Below, in pieces: positions 11,445-23,040 of a stretch of 64,000 nucleotides of DNA. The stretch spans positions 20,847,571 to 20,911,570 of the forward strand of contig NC_079209.1 in assembly GCF_026745355.1 (NCBI RefSeq). Direction: 5' to 3'. This stretch comes from Beta vulgaris subsp. vulgaris (Eukaryota > Streptophyta > Magnoliopsida > Caryophyllales > Amaranthaceae). Both the position numbers and the translations under genes were made by a program. Position 1 is the first letter of the stretch. Each line of letters begins with the position of its first letter. The notes under the pieces were generated by a model. That model was not told the origin of the DNA. It did not search any database and saw nothing but the letters and a program-made list of their open reading frames with translations.

Positions 11445-12791
11445 ATGCCTCCTAGACCATCTAGAGCGAACCCTTCCCGACGCACTTCCTCTTCCCATCT
11501 CCGCAATGCCCGTGACCCACCCCCTCCACCCGCACTTAACCCACCTCTTTTGGACACCCTAGGAATACAATTCACATCTGAGGCTCACCTCGAGCGGTTT
11601 CGTATCCTTAGCGGTCGTTGCCCCCGCCCTACTCGTTTCTATGACCCTCAAGTTGCCACTAACTTAGGCATCGATGGTGACCTTAAAAAACTCTTCTACT
11701 CTATAGGATGGTACCAATTCCTCAACATGCATGCCCTATCCTACAAACGCATCACCCTCGAATTCCTTTCTACTCTAGAGGTCGTCCGCTCTAACACAAA
11801 AAACCCTTGTTCCATTACTTTCCAACTCATGAACGAGTCTCGACACCTAAACCAAAACCAACTAAATGCTATTTTTGGTTGGCCCACCGAGGGTTCTCAC
11901 GGCCCCCATTTTGGTCGCTCTGAGAGATATGACAATAACACCTTTTGGAACCTCATCACCGGTCAGGCGGTTTATTATCCGCAGCGTGCTAAGGCCTCTG
12001 GGATTGTTAGCCCCGACCTGCGCACCGCACACTGATTCCTGTCATTGACCATTTTTGCCAGGGGTGATAGTGCTAGGGTTGTCACTTCGCGCGAGCTTTA
12101 TATTTTGTGGTGTCTTTTGGATGGGGATAGTTTTTTGAATCCCTCTATGTGGCTTATGGACCACTTGGATGAGGTTACTTGATCCCGCGGTGACATTGCT
12201 ATTGGTGGTATGATATATGTGATTGCTTCTTCTTTTGGTATTGACTTGACATGTCGCCAGGTCATCCCAAGTAGCACACGCCTTGATCTGAAGGCTTTCC
12301 AGACTATGGGATGGATTGCCATTAAGGTCACTGCAGAGGGGTATGATTGGAAGGCTGGACAACGCCCTTATGCTTACCTTCCGAACCCAGAGCGCACCGT
12401 CATCTACGACTCGGAGAATTGGCTTTTTGCTCCTGATTTCTCTTGGTTCCCTGCTGAAGACCGAAGCGGGGAGCCTAGCCATGCTCCCGAGTCGACTACT
12501 CAGGCTAACGAGCCTCCCGTCCTCCCCTATGCTCACCAGCTTAATGCGCTTCGTGGAGATATTGGGAGCCTTCATACAGAGGTCCAGCTGCTCCATCAGT
12601 CTCACTCTGATTATGTTGCTGGTATGCAGCCCTCTGTAGATGTGATGATTTCCCAGTACCAGGCTTTCCAGACAACCTTGGGTGATGTTCCCGAGCTACT
12701 TCGCGATCTTCGCGCATGGCACATCTCACAAGGATGGATGTTGGGCAGCTTTAGTGATCATACCATGCATGACGTTCCTCCTGATCCATGA
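11445..12791 (+). pseudogene. Athila env-position ORF (ATHILA ORF-1 family), two in-frame TGA stops
   Basis: One frame of about 448 codons runs from MPPRPSRANPSRR to a TGA at 12789-12791, broken only by TGA at 12033-12035 and 12180-12182. The N-terminus is Arg/Pro/Ser-rich. The core reads FTSEAHLERFRIL, then RFYDPQVATNLGI, then LNQNQLNAIFGWP, the signature of the Athila ORF-1 family (Pfam 'ATHILA'). The C-terminal third contains a Gln/His/Leu-rich coiled-coil-like segment. The ATG at 11445 is preferred to the upstream in-frame ATG at 11406 because conserved basic sequence starts there. Both stops could be CGA-to-TGA transitions. I see no clear signal peptide or membrane anchor. Confidence 0.88.
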
Positions 12792-14243
12792 GTTCGCTCT
12801 ATCCCTTCTCCTTGCATGCTTTTCCTTCTTGCACATTGAGGACACCGTGTCATTTAGCTTGGGGGAGGGATTTACCACATCATTTGTACATATTCATCAT
12901 TTAGGCATGTTTATTTTCCGTTTTCGCATATAGTTTCATTATTAAGTTGCATTTTAGGTTGCATTTAGGATCGATATCTGCTGATAGTACACACTAAGCT
13001 TGGTTCTATGCTCGTCTCTATGTGAAGTCTAAGCATGATTTGAATAACTCTGAACTATTTTTTATCTCTCCTTGCTCGTTGTGATTTGAATGGTTTGTGG
13101 TAAGACGGTTTGATCCTCCCATGGGAGACTTGACTATACTTGTTAGCCAAAAATCTACCTAGTGAGGTTATTTGAGCCTAATGGACTAATATTTTTTTTA
13201 GTCTTTCTTTTTATGTGTAATGCTCTTCCTTGATTATTATCCTCTAGAACTTGCATTGATACTCCTTGAGACCGCATTGACTTGTTTGTGCATTGAATAT
13301 GATTGAGACATCTGTTATTTCTGAGCTACATAACCAAATGCCACCCACATTGATTATTTCCCTTTTGTCACCCCTCTGAGCCTAGCCTGTTTCTCTTGAT
13401 TAACTACATCTTTAACGCTTTACCTTATCCTACCTAGGGGATTGTGAAGCTATGTTGATGATGTTTGATTGCATTAAGTTCAACTCCTCATAGTTACTTT
13501 CTTTTAAACTCCTATCGATTTCCTCTTGTAGATAATTTGTTAAATACTTTATTAAAAAAAACGAGAAAACAAAAGAAAAAAATAGAGAGCAAACAAAAAA
13601 AAGATTATGATTTATGTCTTTAGTGCGTAATAAAAGGAAATTAGAGTTTATACTTGAGGAGTTATGAAGTAGCCAATGAAAAAGAGAAAATGAAGTGAAA
13701 TTAAAATGTGTGTGTGAGCTTTGATAATTGTTGTCAAGGGTGTTTGAAAAAAAAAGAGCTTCACTTTCCCCTTTGAGCACCACTTTTCTAGAACTTTCCA
13801 CACCCATACCTTAAGCCTTCATTACAACCTATATAAAGCCCTAATGATTCTTTGCATATAACAAAGTCTCGAAGCGGTGGAGAGTGAGAAGATGTGCAAG
13901 CTTATGGTAGGATATAGTCAATGGAATGGAGCTTTGAGCGACTATTTGACCCTTTTATACACATGAATGTTGTGTGCACGACTAGAGTGAGGGGTTATCA
14001 TGTATGGTCAAGGCAAGTTTGGGGGAGCAAAGTGGTAGTATTGGTTGTCAAGTCACAATTATGAGATCTAGGATTTGAATTGAATATATAGTTTTGTGTT
14101 TATTCTCTTCATGGTTTTATTTTCACATTGAAGATTGATTTGAAAACTGTGTTGTGTGTGTGCTTGAAGAGTTTTTATCTTACGTTTCCCTATGTTTCAT
14201 GTTGGAATGCTTGAGGACAAGCATTAGTTTAGCTTGAGGTAGT
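12792..14243 (+). other. Athila-1 3' non-coding region and degenerate PPT
   Basis: About 1.45 kb without coding potential; the short minus-strand frame at 13430-13807 is A/T-run composition. GCTTGAGGTAGT just before 14244 is where the polypurine tract belongs; the better-preserved copy in the other Athila element reads AGCTTGGGGGAGT. Confidence 0.65.
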
Positions 14244-15781
14244 TGATAAGTCGATTTTTAGTTGCATATAGGTAGGTACTAAGTCTCATTTTCATGAAGA
14301 TTTTAGTGCATATTAGGTCTAATTGCATGATTTGGGCACACTTTTGAACCATTATGTTATTTCGAGATGCTTTCGGGTCTTTCATGTGATTTTTAGGTTA
14401 TTGAGGTCGATTGTGACTAAGAGTAGCTAATATGGTTCGTAGATGGTCTAGATGGTGGTTTCCAGATGCCAGAAGATGAGTTTGAGTGCTTTTGGAGTTG
14501 AAGGAATGACGATATCAAAGATTACTCTCTTTGCGGGACCAAACAGAAGTTCGCTTGCCCACAACCGAAGGCGCAAGCCCAAGCAGGATCTAGCTTGCCC
14601 ACGCACCAAGGCGCACGCCCAAGCGAGATCTCGCTTGCCCGTGCATAATTGTAACAAAATCGTCTAAAACCTTCTGTTTTGTGCGCACGCCCAAGCAACT
14701 TCTTACTTGCCCGTGCACGATCCTGCACGCCCGTGAAGCTTATCGCTCGACCGTGCACGGTCCTGCACGCCCGTGCAGCTTTTCGCTCGACCGTGCACGT
14801 TGTTGTCCGGTTAATCTCGCGACTTTTAATTAGTTTTTTTTCGTTTATGTAAACGATATTAGGTTTTATTAAACATACTTTTTGGTACCTTTTCATTATT
14901 AGAGAATAGACTATTACTTTTTAGAGAGCTTTTTGAGAGGAAACTCCATTATTGAACCTTGAATTCTACAAGTTTGATTCATTCAAGTAAAGACTAAGTT
15001 TTTCTAATCTCTTATTTTCCTTTACTATTATTATGTCTTTCAATTTATTTATTATTTGTTTTGTTATTTCAATTTTGAGTGAGTAGTTTTATAATCTAGG
15101 GTTAAGCTGAACCCTAGCAATGATTAATGCATGAATCCCTCCCATAATCCCAATTTGATGTGATTAATTATTCTTGCTTGATTGAATTGTGTTTGTTTTC
15201 ATTGTCATACTAGGGATAGATGATTTTGAGTTGATTCCTTATGTCTTGTTTTCAATGGGAATTGAATCTAGATGAATTTGCTGATTCAATCAAGAGTATG
15301 AATATCTCTGTGGGAGTAAGTACATAGGATTACTAGGAATTTATTTGTGATGCCATGTTTAATGTCTCTTTCTTGCATGATTCCATGGGAATAGGTATGA
15401 TTGCTTGTTTAGAGTAGCCATTGGTACTCGGGCAAGATCTTTGGTAGTTACAAAGTGCATTACTCCTTTTGAATCATTGATTATGTTTATTGGGATGGAA
15501 ATTATTCATCTATTGTTCATGCTAGTGGGGATACTGAATTCTAGATGTCTTTATTGATTGATTATACCTTGTGTGTTCTTAGTAGTTGTCGTAGTTTAGC
15601 ATTATTATTAGTTCAACACCCTTTTCATCACCATTTGTCACTTGTTTAGTTAAGTTGAATAATCAAGATTTCTAGTCCTTGATACTGTTTGTCCCTATGG
15701 ATTCGACCTTGACTTGCCCTACTACATAGTTAGGAGGTTAGTTAAGAAATTATTTTTGTTAGGTGCGCGAAACACATATCA
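14244..15781 (+). repeat. Athila-1 3' LTR (1538 bp)
   Basis: It starts TGATAAGTCG and ends CACATATCA, followed by the TSD CGTCT. It is 87 bp longer than the 5' LTR, mostly because of a longer GC-rich array at about 14540-14810. Confidence 0.93.
14540..14810 (+). repeat. Expanded GC-rich tandem array in the Athila-1 3' LTR
   Basis: Same word set as 3893-4070 (CCAAGCAGGATC, GCTTGCCCACGCACCAAGG, GCTCGACCGTGCACG) but with more and rearranged units, including a duplicated CCTGCACGCCCGTG-AGCTT block. Confidence 0.8.
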
Positions 15782-15786
15782 CGTCT

Positions 15787-17282
15787 ACGAAGAATTAAAA
15801 AACCAAGAATTGGCCAATACGTCGCCTAGATCCCCCGAAAAATATGTCGAGGAGTAGTGTGCCAAGTGCATTAAGTTGTGCCTGGCGCACCACTCCCACG
15901 CCAGACGCACGGATGTGCGTTGTGCGCAGCAATGCTGTGCGGCACGCAATCTGTGCATCACACGTTTTTCGTCAATTTAGTCGTCGTAATGGATCAGTCC
16001 TATGTTTATATGTCTGCATTCCCGTGGTATATGGTCTAATCAAAGGTATCACCTAATTAAAAAAAAAAAACCAGTCTTTTCATGCAAGGTTGAGTCTGTC
16101 CTAAAAAGTGCATCTAAAGTGGTCATTGTAGAGTTAGAGTTATCATGTATGTCTACCGCTTCCCACTTTCTCCCTGCTATTCAAATAATCTTCCCTATCA
16201 ATTCTATCTATCTTACTGCACCATATTCAATCAATTTCAAAAAAAAAAAACTTACATTTTTCAAAATCAATCCTACACCTCCTCCTATTCTGCCTTTTTC
16301 GAAAAAGTATTTACTAAATATCATCATACAAGATATTTACAAAAAATATAGATTTTCGAAATTAATCCATCATCTTTTTCTAACAAAAGATTAAAACAAA
16401 TTTTAAAAATTCTAATCCCATTCCAAACACCTTCAATTCAATCCAATCAACCAAATTCAATCCATCTTACATTCATTCTAGGGCATATGCATTAGAGTCC
16501 ATTTTCAATTCAGTTCAACCCATGTGCATTTTTGTCCATACATTCGCTAGCAGTACAGTCGATCTTAGGCCCATATAAGTCTAGTTCATTTCCAAAATCT
16601 AGGCACATCTGCATCTTTATGTGAAGTCTAATCCAAGTCTATTCCTAACCCATTTCAATCTAAGTCAATGTCTAGTCAAATTTCAATCTTAAGTCCATTT
16701 AGGCCCAATTCATTCCCTAGGTCTAGTTTACATTATATGCTAGTCTGATTTCGGACTATAAAAGTCAGTCTTAGGACTATAAATTTTCCTAGGTCTAGTT
16801 TGCATTATATGTAAACCCTAGTCAGTTTTCGGACTATGAAAGTCTTTCTTAAGACTATAAATTTCCATACCTTCTAGTTTGCATTATATGTAAACCCTAA
16901 TCAATCTTCGAACTACAAAATTCAGCCTTAGGACTATAAAAGTTCCTTAGGTCTAGTTTGCATCTCCTTACAGGTCCTAGTCAAGTCCAACTCCTTTCAG
17001 AAATCCATAACCACCTAAATCCTCGAGTTTAGTGTAGCTACTCATCCTTCTAAGACCATAATGGCAACAGCGAAGCTAGCATTCCATAAGTCCACATAGG
17101 CAATTTTGTAGTCTAGGCTGCTTAGTCTAATGTAAGTTTCGAAGTCTAGTTGTCTAGCCTACTTGATCACCCATAAGTTCAAAGTCTAGATGCCTAGCCT
17201 GATTGCCTTAAGTTAAGAGTTTAGTCTCCATTATCGTCCAACCTTCCTTAAAGTCTACCCTTCTTACTCACCCGTAAGTTCA
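15787..17282. other. Unassigned repetitive DNA
   Basis: The first part should continue the Copia-remnant LTR broken by Athila-1; its end is not identifiable. About 15850-15970 is GC-rich with words such as GTGCGTTGTGCGCAGC. From 16040 on the sequence is AT-rich with A-runs, then full of short variants of 'GTCTAG' and 'GTCCA'. No protein family is recognised; short frames (15844-16056, 16002-16394) look incidental. Confidence 0.5.
16720..16970. repeat. Tandem array of 72-80-bp units
   Basis: GGTCTAGTTTGCATTATATG-like unit starts lie at about 16720, 16792, 16872 and 16950, giving spacings of 72, 80 and 78 bp. Each unit continues with AACCCTA, a CGGACTAT word and a TTAGGACTATAAA word. Confidence 0.8.
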
Positions 17283-17397
17283 TATAGGAATATAGGTGTT
17301 CTAAATGGCGGAAAAACATAAACTATTTTTGTACAATTAGAACAAATACAAAGGATCGATATTCACATTCACATGTATTAACACTAGTGGAAAAAAC

Positions 17398-17660
17398 ATC
17401 AAGTGCTCCGGTTAAAAACTGTTCAAGTGCGCTGTATTTGACCCATAGCAGACGTCATACGAGCTTGAGTATTTATCAAGTGCTCGGTTGAAAACCGGAG
17501 CACTTAAATTTACAAGTGCTTCGGTTGTCTTAAAAATCGGAGCACTTGTGAATTTTATATATTCAAAATACATCAAGTGCTCCGGTTGTTAAGAGAAAAC
17601 CGGAGCACTTGTGAATTAAGTGCTCCGGTTTTTTCCTAACAACCGGAGTACTTGACATAT
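17398..17660. repeat. CACTA left subterminal repeats
   Basis: Many direct and inverted copies of CAAGTGCTCCGGTT / AACCGGAGCACTT, often in facing pairs separated by a few bases. These are the kind of sites bound by CACTA accessory transposase proteins (family knowledge). Confidence 0.85.
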
Positions 17661-19681
17661 ATTTTTTTATAAAAAAAAATTTGTTGTTGCTATTAGAACG
17701 CACCCGAAGTAGAGAGCAGCATTGCTGCTAAAAGGGTTAAAGAGAAACTGAAACAGGGGTGTGGTACACACATGGTAGGTGCAGGTGCAGGTGCAGCAGC
17801 AGCATACTTTTACATGACGATTTAGAGGGATTCAAAATGAAAAAGTTGCAACAAGGGACAAAAAATATACTCTTTACACAAACAACTATAATATATTCAC
17901 AAATCGCTCCAAGGAGCATAATAACTGTGATCCCTAACATAATTATTTTAGTGTTGGGGAAGGAATAAGAAAAATAAATGAAATAATTACATCTCTATGC
18001 TCCCTTCACATTGAAAAAAGAAAAAGACGTTAGAGTCAATCAGAGGAAATGACTCGGCTGGTGGGGGAGGAAATAGCCAATAATGGTCCCCAACTTGAAT
18101 GACAATGACAAGGACGGATCAACTGGAGGAGTCGCCTCATTTCGGCAAGGTGAAAAAAGCGACCAGAAAACTGGATTACAGAGAAGAATGTCAGTTATCA
18201 GTTGCTAACAGAATCCAAGAATAGAACTTTCTTATATAAGGTAAGCAAATTAAGAATATGATTTAGCTTGAAAACGACAAGCATACAGCATATTGCCCCA
18301 CCTTTACAAGCAATACGTTCTTTCTTCTCTCATTCATTTACAGTTTCCTCGCCAGGGAAACAAACAATACAGCTAAAGTTGGGACCCTATATATAAAGCG
18401 ATATTTGTGCCTAATTATCTCTACCTATCTGCACTGATCTCAATTTAGTTTTCAGTTTTTCACAATTCTACATAGGTAGAGATAGGTAGAGATAGCAATA
18501 TGATTCAGTTTAGGTATATGATTCTTTGCTTTCCGATTCCAAACATTTCCTATTCAAACAAAGGCATATCAAACCAAGTTAGTTACTAAGGTACGCATAG
18601 TCCAGATCTACCAATTCTTATTTTATGCAAAGAAGCAATTAGAAAGTTCTGATACAACTTTTTTGGGTTAAAATTTTTAGTAGTATAAGGTTTATGTACC
18701 TTCTAATGATACAGGAGCATATGCAAGGGTTCAAAAACTACATGAGAAAAGATATGTGGGTACAGTATATGGATAAGTAGGAATAATTTGGTCTAAATGG
18801 AATCTTTAAGACATGTAGCCTAAAAAAGTATGTGAAATCAATCAAGTGATGTATGTGAGAATCAATGAGATTATGCAGTTCCATGAGACTTGTAGTCAGG
18901 GAACATGTGATGCCTGAGTGAATTTATCAACCCCGTGACTGAACAAGAACCCAGCCTAGTGGTAGATTTCATCAACAACTGTAAGTGACGACACACCCAC
19001 TAACCCAGTTCTCTAACTTTGTTTTACAACCCAAAACAAACACTCCTAATCCTTGTCAAGATAAAAGAAGAATCTCTAAGACTAAGAAAATTATAGGGAA
19101 CAGAAATGGTACCTGACTGCTCTGGATGATCCTGGAAACTAGCAGAAACATACATCCTGCAAGGTCAAGTTTATAACTTTTCATGATAAGCAGATTGCAA
19201 CTACTTTCAAATCATATTGAACATTATTAGGTCTTTCATAATTAAACACTAACTTGTCGTGTGCTTCCAGATACACGAGGTCCCATCTCTGTAAACAGTA
19301 TTGACATAATGCATATTAGGATTAATGATCAAGGACTGAAATTAAAGCAGGAGGGAGGGTTTAAACTTCAAAAGCATCGTTTAATGGGGTAAAGCTTGCA
19401 ATCGAAGACTTAATGGACAATTCTATAACACAATATCTTAGATATAGATATCAGCAAGCGCCAACTTTCTAACAGCACTCTCTCAAGAAACAATTGAATG
19501 CGAAAATAGATAAAGTGAAATTGATGGTCAAGCAAGTGAAGAATCAGTTGTCACTAACACTGTTTCATTCGTGGAAAAGCCACACATCAGTTAATCTCCG
19601 ACCATGAATAACCAACACTACGTAGTTGATATAAAAAGTGATTCACTTGATTGGTCTTCACTTTTGGTGACCTAGAGATGG
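17661..19681. other. CACTA interior, left part; possible small exons
   Basis: Mostly AT-rich and non-coding. On the minus strand two short stretches look like exons with AG/GT borders: about 19260-19290 (reads MGPRVSGSTRQ) and about 19110-19160 (reads MYVSASFQDHPEQS). About 18050-18150 reads EATPPVDPSLSLSFKLG in one frame. They may belong to the unidentified gene at 19682-19982, but the joins are not proven. Confidence 0.35.
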
Positions 19682-19982
19682 TCAAGGTGACTGCAACCTA
19701 TAGAAATGACCATTGCAATCCAGCATAGATTTCTCACCTAAACTAGAAACGCTAGGGTTCACAGCCAATGTCAGGTCGAGGAAACAATCATCTGCCTTGC
19801 TGTCAAAGTCCAACAAGTTCAGTTCAAGGTTTGGCTTTGCATCTGTTAAGCAAAATGGTGGTTAAACATCATTAAAAAAATATAGAGAAGCAGGAATACA
19901 AAGGTAGAATTCAAAGCTTACTTGTATAATCTGGCTTACTATGAAAGGGATCATGAATGGGACGAGGCACCCGCAAAGCAAC
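19682..19982 (-). pseudogene. Captured two-exon fragment of an unidentified host gene
   Basis: On the minus strand an exon 19982-19922 (after CAG, before GTAAGC) reads VALRVPRPIHDPFHSKPDYT, and the next exon 19842-19682 (after TTAACAG) continues in phase as NAKPNLELNLLDFDSKADD and ends with a TGA at 19684-19682. The phase-1 junction and both splice signals agree. The stretch LELNL resembles an EAR-type repression motif, but that alone is weak. I do not recognise the parent gene. It lies inside the CACTA element, so it is a duplicate fragment and not a resident gene. Confidence 0.55.
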
Positions 19983-21205
19983 CTGCCATAGCTCATGTCA
20001 GGTTATCAGTATCAAGCATATTGCTTGCCAAAATAACCTTGGAAGATCTAGACAAGCAACAGCCCTGTAAACATAAATAGCTCACTCACCTAAATTTTAG
20101 TCCATTTTTGCTTCTTTCTTGTAAACCATCTCCTGCATTCAATTTGATTTTCTATTTTTCATTATGAAGCTATAGCTCTAAGGATATCTCTTACATCACA
20201 CTTGACCAAAGAAACTAAAACAGAAGAATAACCTGGGTAAATGATATTTCAGAGAGAAATTAACATCAGATAGGACAAGAGCTAACATAGAAGTAACGTG
20301 TGAAACCAAGCCATACGATAAAAAAAAAACAGAATTTCAAACAAATACATTATTAAAACCAAGTCATTACTGAAACCTAGATGAAAACCTTAACGTTGAG
20401 AATGCTCTGTGGACTAACATTATAATTTTAAACAGAAAATAGGGCTTAAATTGCAAATTCCCATAAAATATGAAAACATACCAACGAAATATGCAATTAA
20501 AGAAATTTAACTAGAAAAAGAGATGCAATCTAAGAAGAAAGGAGGATGAACAAATTGCTGCAACAATTCACCTATTAATTCTAACCTTAATTAGGTTCAT
20601 TATAACAATTTTGCAAAATAAGATAAAAATACATATTTTAAACAAATACCTAATATACCTCGAGTAATTCGAACTTGAAATTAGATGGAGAATCCTGAGG
20701 TTCTACAAATTGCGAAGAAACGGACCTAGTTAGTGAGACAACCCCTAACAACTTCCATTGGAAACCCTAGGAGAGAGAAAATTGAGGCGATTATGGTGAT
20801 GATTGAACTGTAAGAGTTAAAAAAACGAAGATGAAGGAGTAGAGATAAAGAGTGATTAGGTCCCATCAATCCCCAAAAGAAAATTAAATAAGAGAGTAGC
20901 ATACCAGTAGGATTCCTTCCACACTTATTCTCATGCCCTCTCGATTATAACTACAAAGAAAAAGGAAACCAACAAAATTTCAGGCTCACCAATAAGTAAA
21001 ATCAAGAAACATCTTTATTCTGAAATATAAAGCTGTTACCAGTACAATTTCATCAACAATTTCAAGCCCTAATAACCCAGTTGCACAATGTATCTCAAGT
21101 TCATCAACTCATTGAATTCTTCGAAAGAAATGATAACAAAATTGGAGCAAAAAAACAGAGATTGAACTTAAAGCAAGAAATTCCTTACAATGTATCTCAA
21201 ACTCA
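19983..21205. other. CACTA interior, middle part
   Basis: AT-rich intron-like or intergenic sequence. No coding frame above background and no recognisable repeat. A 10-codon frame starting MEVVRGC lies near 20750 on the minus strand and is not convincing. Confidence 0.4.
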
Positions 21206-21385
21206 TTAACTCTTTGCAGACGCCTCCTCAACAATCTTATCTGCCTGATTCGGCCCTTGGAATAGTTCCTTCATTTTGTCACTCATAGATCTCACACTAG
21301 CACTCATTTTCTTACTAACTTCATTCCCAGCGATCCTTAGACGCTCACCCAAAGAGGTCACTTTATCCATCAAGTTATCACTCAT
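21206..21385 (-). pseudogene. Captured N-terminal exon of a TOM1-like (TOL) gene
   Basis: The minus-strand frame begins MSDNLMDKVTSLGERLRIA, contains MKELFQGPNQADKIVEEA and stops at 21206 after about 60 residues. From memory of the family, plant TOM1-like proteins start this way just before the VHS domain, and act as ubiquitin-binding adaptors in endosomal sorting. The VHS and GAT domains are absent: only the first exon is here, within the CACTA element. The upstream in-frame ATG at 21409 adds eight residues not typical of the family, so I start at 21385. Confidence 0.75.
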
Positions 21386-21409
21386 CTTTAATACCTCCAA
21401 ATACAACAC

Positions 21410-22098
21410 TAACTACAAGATATAACCAGCACTACTTCTCAGAGCAACGGCGGTGGAAGCAACGAAAACTCTCCCCTAATTAATGTAAAACAAACCAGCA
21501 AAATTTCAAGACGTAATTCAGTTGAACACAAAACTGTACAATTACGAAGTTAACAGAAAATTCCAAGTCAACTAATAACTCGTCAAACACGTTATAATCT
21601 GATATAAATCAGGAAATATGCAACAATAATTAAAACAGCATTAACAACAGGAACTATATATTATATACAAAGATTATTCGGTACATACAGAAAAAAGGTA
21701 TAGAACGAATTTCCAAGATTGAAAAATCACTTGGCGAATAGATTTTGATCTACAGTTGCATTTTAGGTCGTTCATTTAAGGGACATCATCTAAGGCATGT
21801 TTCAAGTTTAAGAAATATGTATGGTCTGTTATGTTATAAAATGTAACCAAGTCTAAACATATTACAAAGCAACAGTCATTACAGATAGTCTTTTTACATA
21901 CAATTGGAAATAGTGTTTTTAAACTTTACAAGATCTCTTTTTGGAGCACTCCAAAGAGACTCCAGAAGACAATATCCAGTACTATATACAACTTTTTCGA
22001 TTATCACAAGTGGCAAAGTCATAAAAAAGGAAAATAATTTATGAAATTTTCCATCAGCTAATGGGAAATTTCCCAAATGATTGAATACGTCTACTAAC
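21410..22098. other. CACTA interior between captured fragments
   Basis: AT-rich sequence without a recognisable gene. It may be intron of the CPBP fragment, because it follows the donor CAG|GTTAG at 22099/22098 on the minus strand. Confidence 0.4.
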
Positions 22099-22697
22099 CT
22101 GGACAGCAGCTCGATAGAAGAGTTCCTCTCCTACTGAGCTTGCAGCAACAATGAGTATAAACTGCAAAATTGGAAAAAACTAATTTAATTTAATCAGATC
22201 TTCAACAGCTAATCACATCACACATGGTATCCCTTAGCAATCAAGTTCTTCAAGGCTCTAAACTATTTACCTGCCACAGTGACATTCCATAGAAGAAGCT
22301 ATGAAGCTCCTTGTCCTCCACATCCCTTATCGCACGAGCATGGGGTGACACCTTTACAACCTCATCCTACATTCAGTTAATACAGGACATTAAGTGAAAA
22401 GAAGTAAAAAGAAAGAAAAACCAACCATGACAAGAGAGATATTTTAAGCCATCAAAGCATTGAATTATTACCAAAAACTAACTACCAGAAAGAGAAAGAA
22501 AGTTAAGAGGGGACTAAGAAAAATCGGGAATCACGAAATTTAGGGCTAGATTTATCTTCTAACACACAAAGTTAAGAGGAGATTCAAATTTAAGGCTAGA
22601 TTATTTATTTCAGATTACAATTGAGGAAACAGAAACTCACCATTTTCTCTAAGACTCCGACAACCGACGCACCACTAGTTGAACGGACCGCGGACCG
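22099..22697 (-). pseudogene. Captured three-exon fragment of a CPBP/CAAX-type membrane protease gene
   Basis: Three minus-strand exons join in phase 0 with GT/AG borders. About 22697-22641 ends SGASVVGVLEKM before GTGAGT. 22366-22271 (32 codons) reads DEVVKVSPHARAIRD and ends FFYGMSLWQ. 22161-22099 (21 codons) reads FILIVAASSVGEELFYRAAVQ. EELFYR is the EExxxR motif of the CPBP (type II CAAX/ABI) intramembrane protease family; the plant homologues I recall are chloroplast membrane proteins. Later catalytic motifs are missing. The 5' limit of the first exon is uncertain: the frame stays open upstream to about 22780 with no ATG. Confidence 0.75.
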
Positions 22698-22857
22698 ATC
22701 ACGACGAGGCAACGACCAGCCGACTGAGACGAGACGAAGTGCGAATGTGCGATCTCTGAGAGAGTTAGAGAGTTACTTGAGTTTGAGAGAGTGACTTTGA
22801 GAAATGAAACGGTGCTGAGGAAGTTTTAGGTTTCGTTATTTTTTGGAGGAAAACTTG

Positions 22858-23040
22858 TGCAAGTGCTCGGGTTGATTAACCGGAGCACTTATTCACAAGA
22901 GCTCCGGTTGACTAGTCAAACGAAGCACTTGACATGAAGTGCTCCGGTGGGCTATTCAACTGGAGCACTTGTAAATTTTTTATATTAAAATTTTCACAAG
23001 TGCTTGGGTTGATTATTCAACCGAAGCACTTGACAAGTAG
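22858..23040. repeat. CACTA right subterminal repeats
   Basis: Copies of CAAGTGCTCGGGTTGATT and GGAGCACTT in alternating orientation, mirroring the left end. Confidence 0.85.

Larger units (their letters stand above)
3589..15781 (+). mobile_element. Athila-1: full-length Athila-lineage Ty3/Gypsy element
   Basis: Two direct LTRs (3589-5039 and 14244-15781) start TGATAAGTCG and end in ATCA. The element is flanked by a perfect 5-bp TSD CGTCT (3584-3588 and 15782-15786). After the 5' LTR is a decayed tRNA-Asp-type PBS, then gag, protease, RT, RNase H and integrase in the Ty3 order, then the Athila-specific ORF in the env position. Every coding segment has stops or frameshifts, so the copy cannot move by itself. 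It sits inside the 3' LTR of the Copia remnant. Total length is 12.19 kb, usual for Athila. Confidence 0.95.

Noticed and set aside
12042..12605. 187-codon minus-strand frame opposite the env-position ORF
   Set aside because: It is the antisense shadow of the Athila ORF, whose family signature is clear on the plus strand.
16720..16970. CRISPR or satellite centromere repeat
   Set aside because: Only about four irregular units, with no spacers and no long satellite array.
21894..22076. 60-codon minus-strand frame in the CACTA interior
   Set aside because: It lies between captured exons, probably in intron sequence, with no recognisable similarity and no splice-site support.
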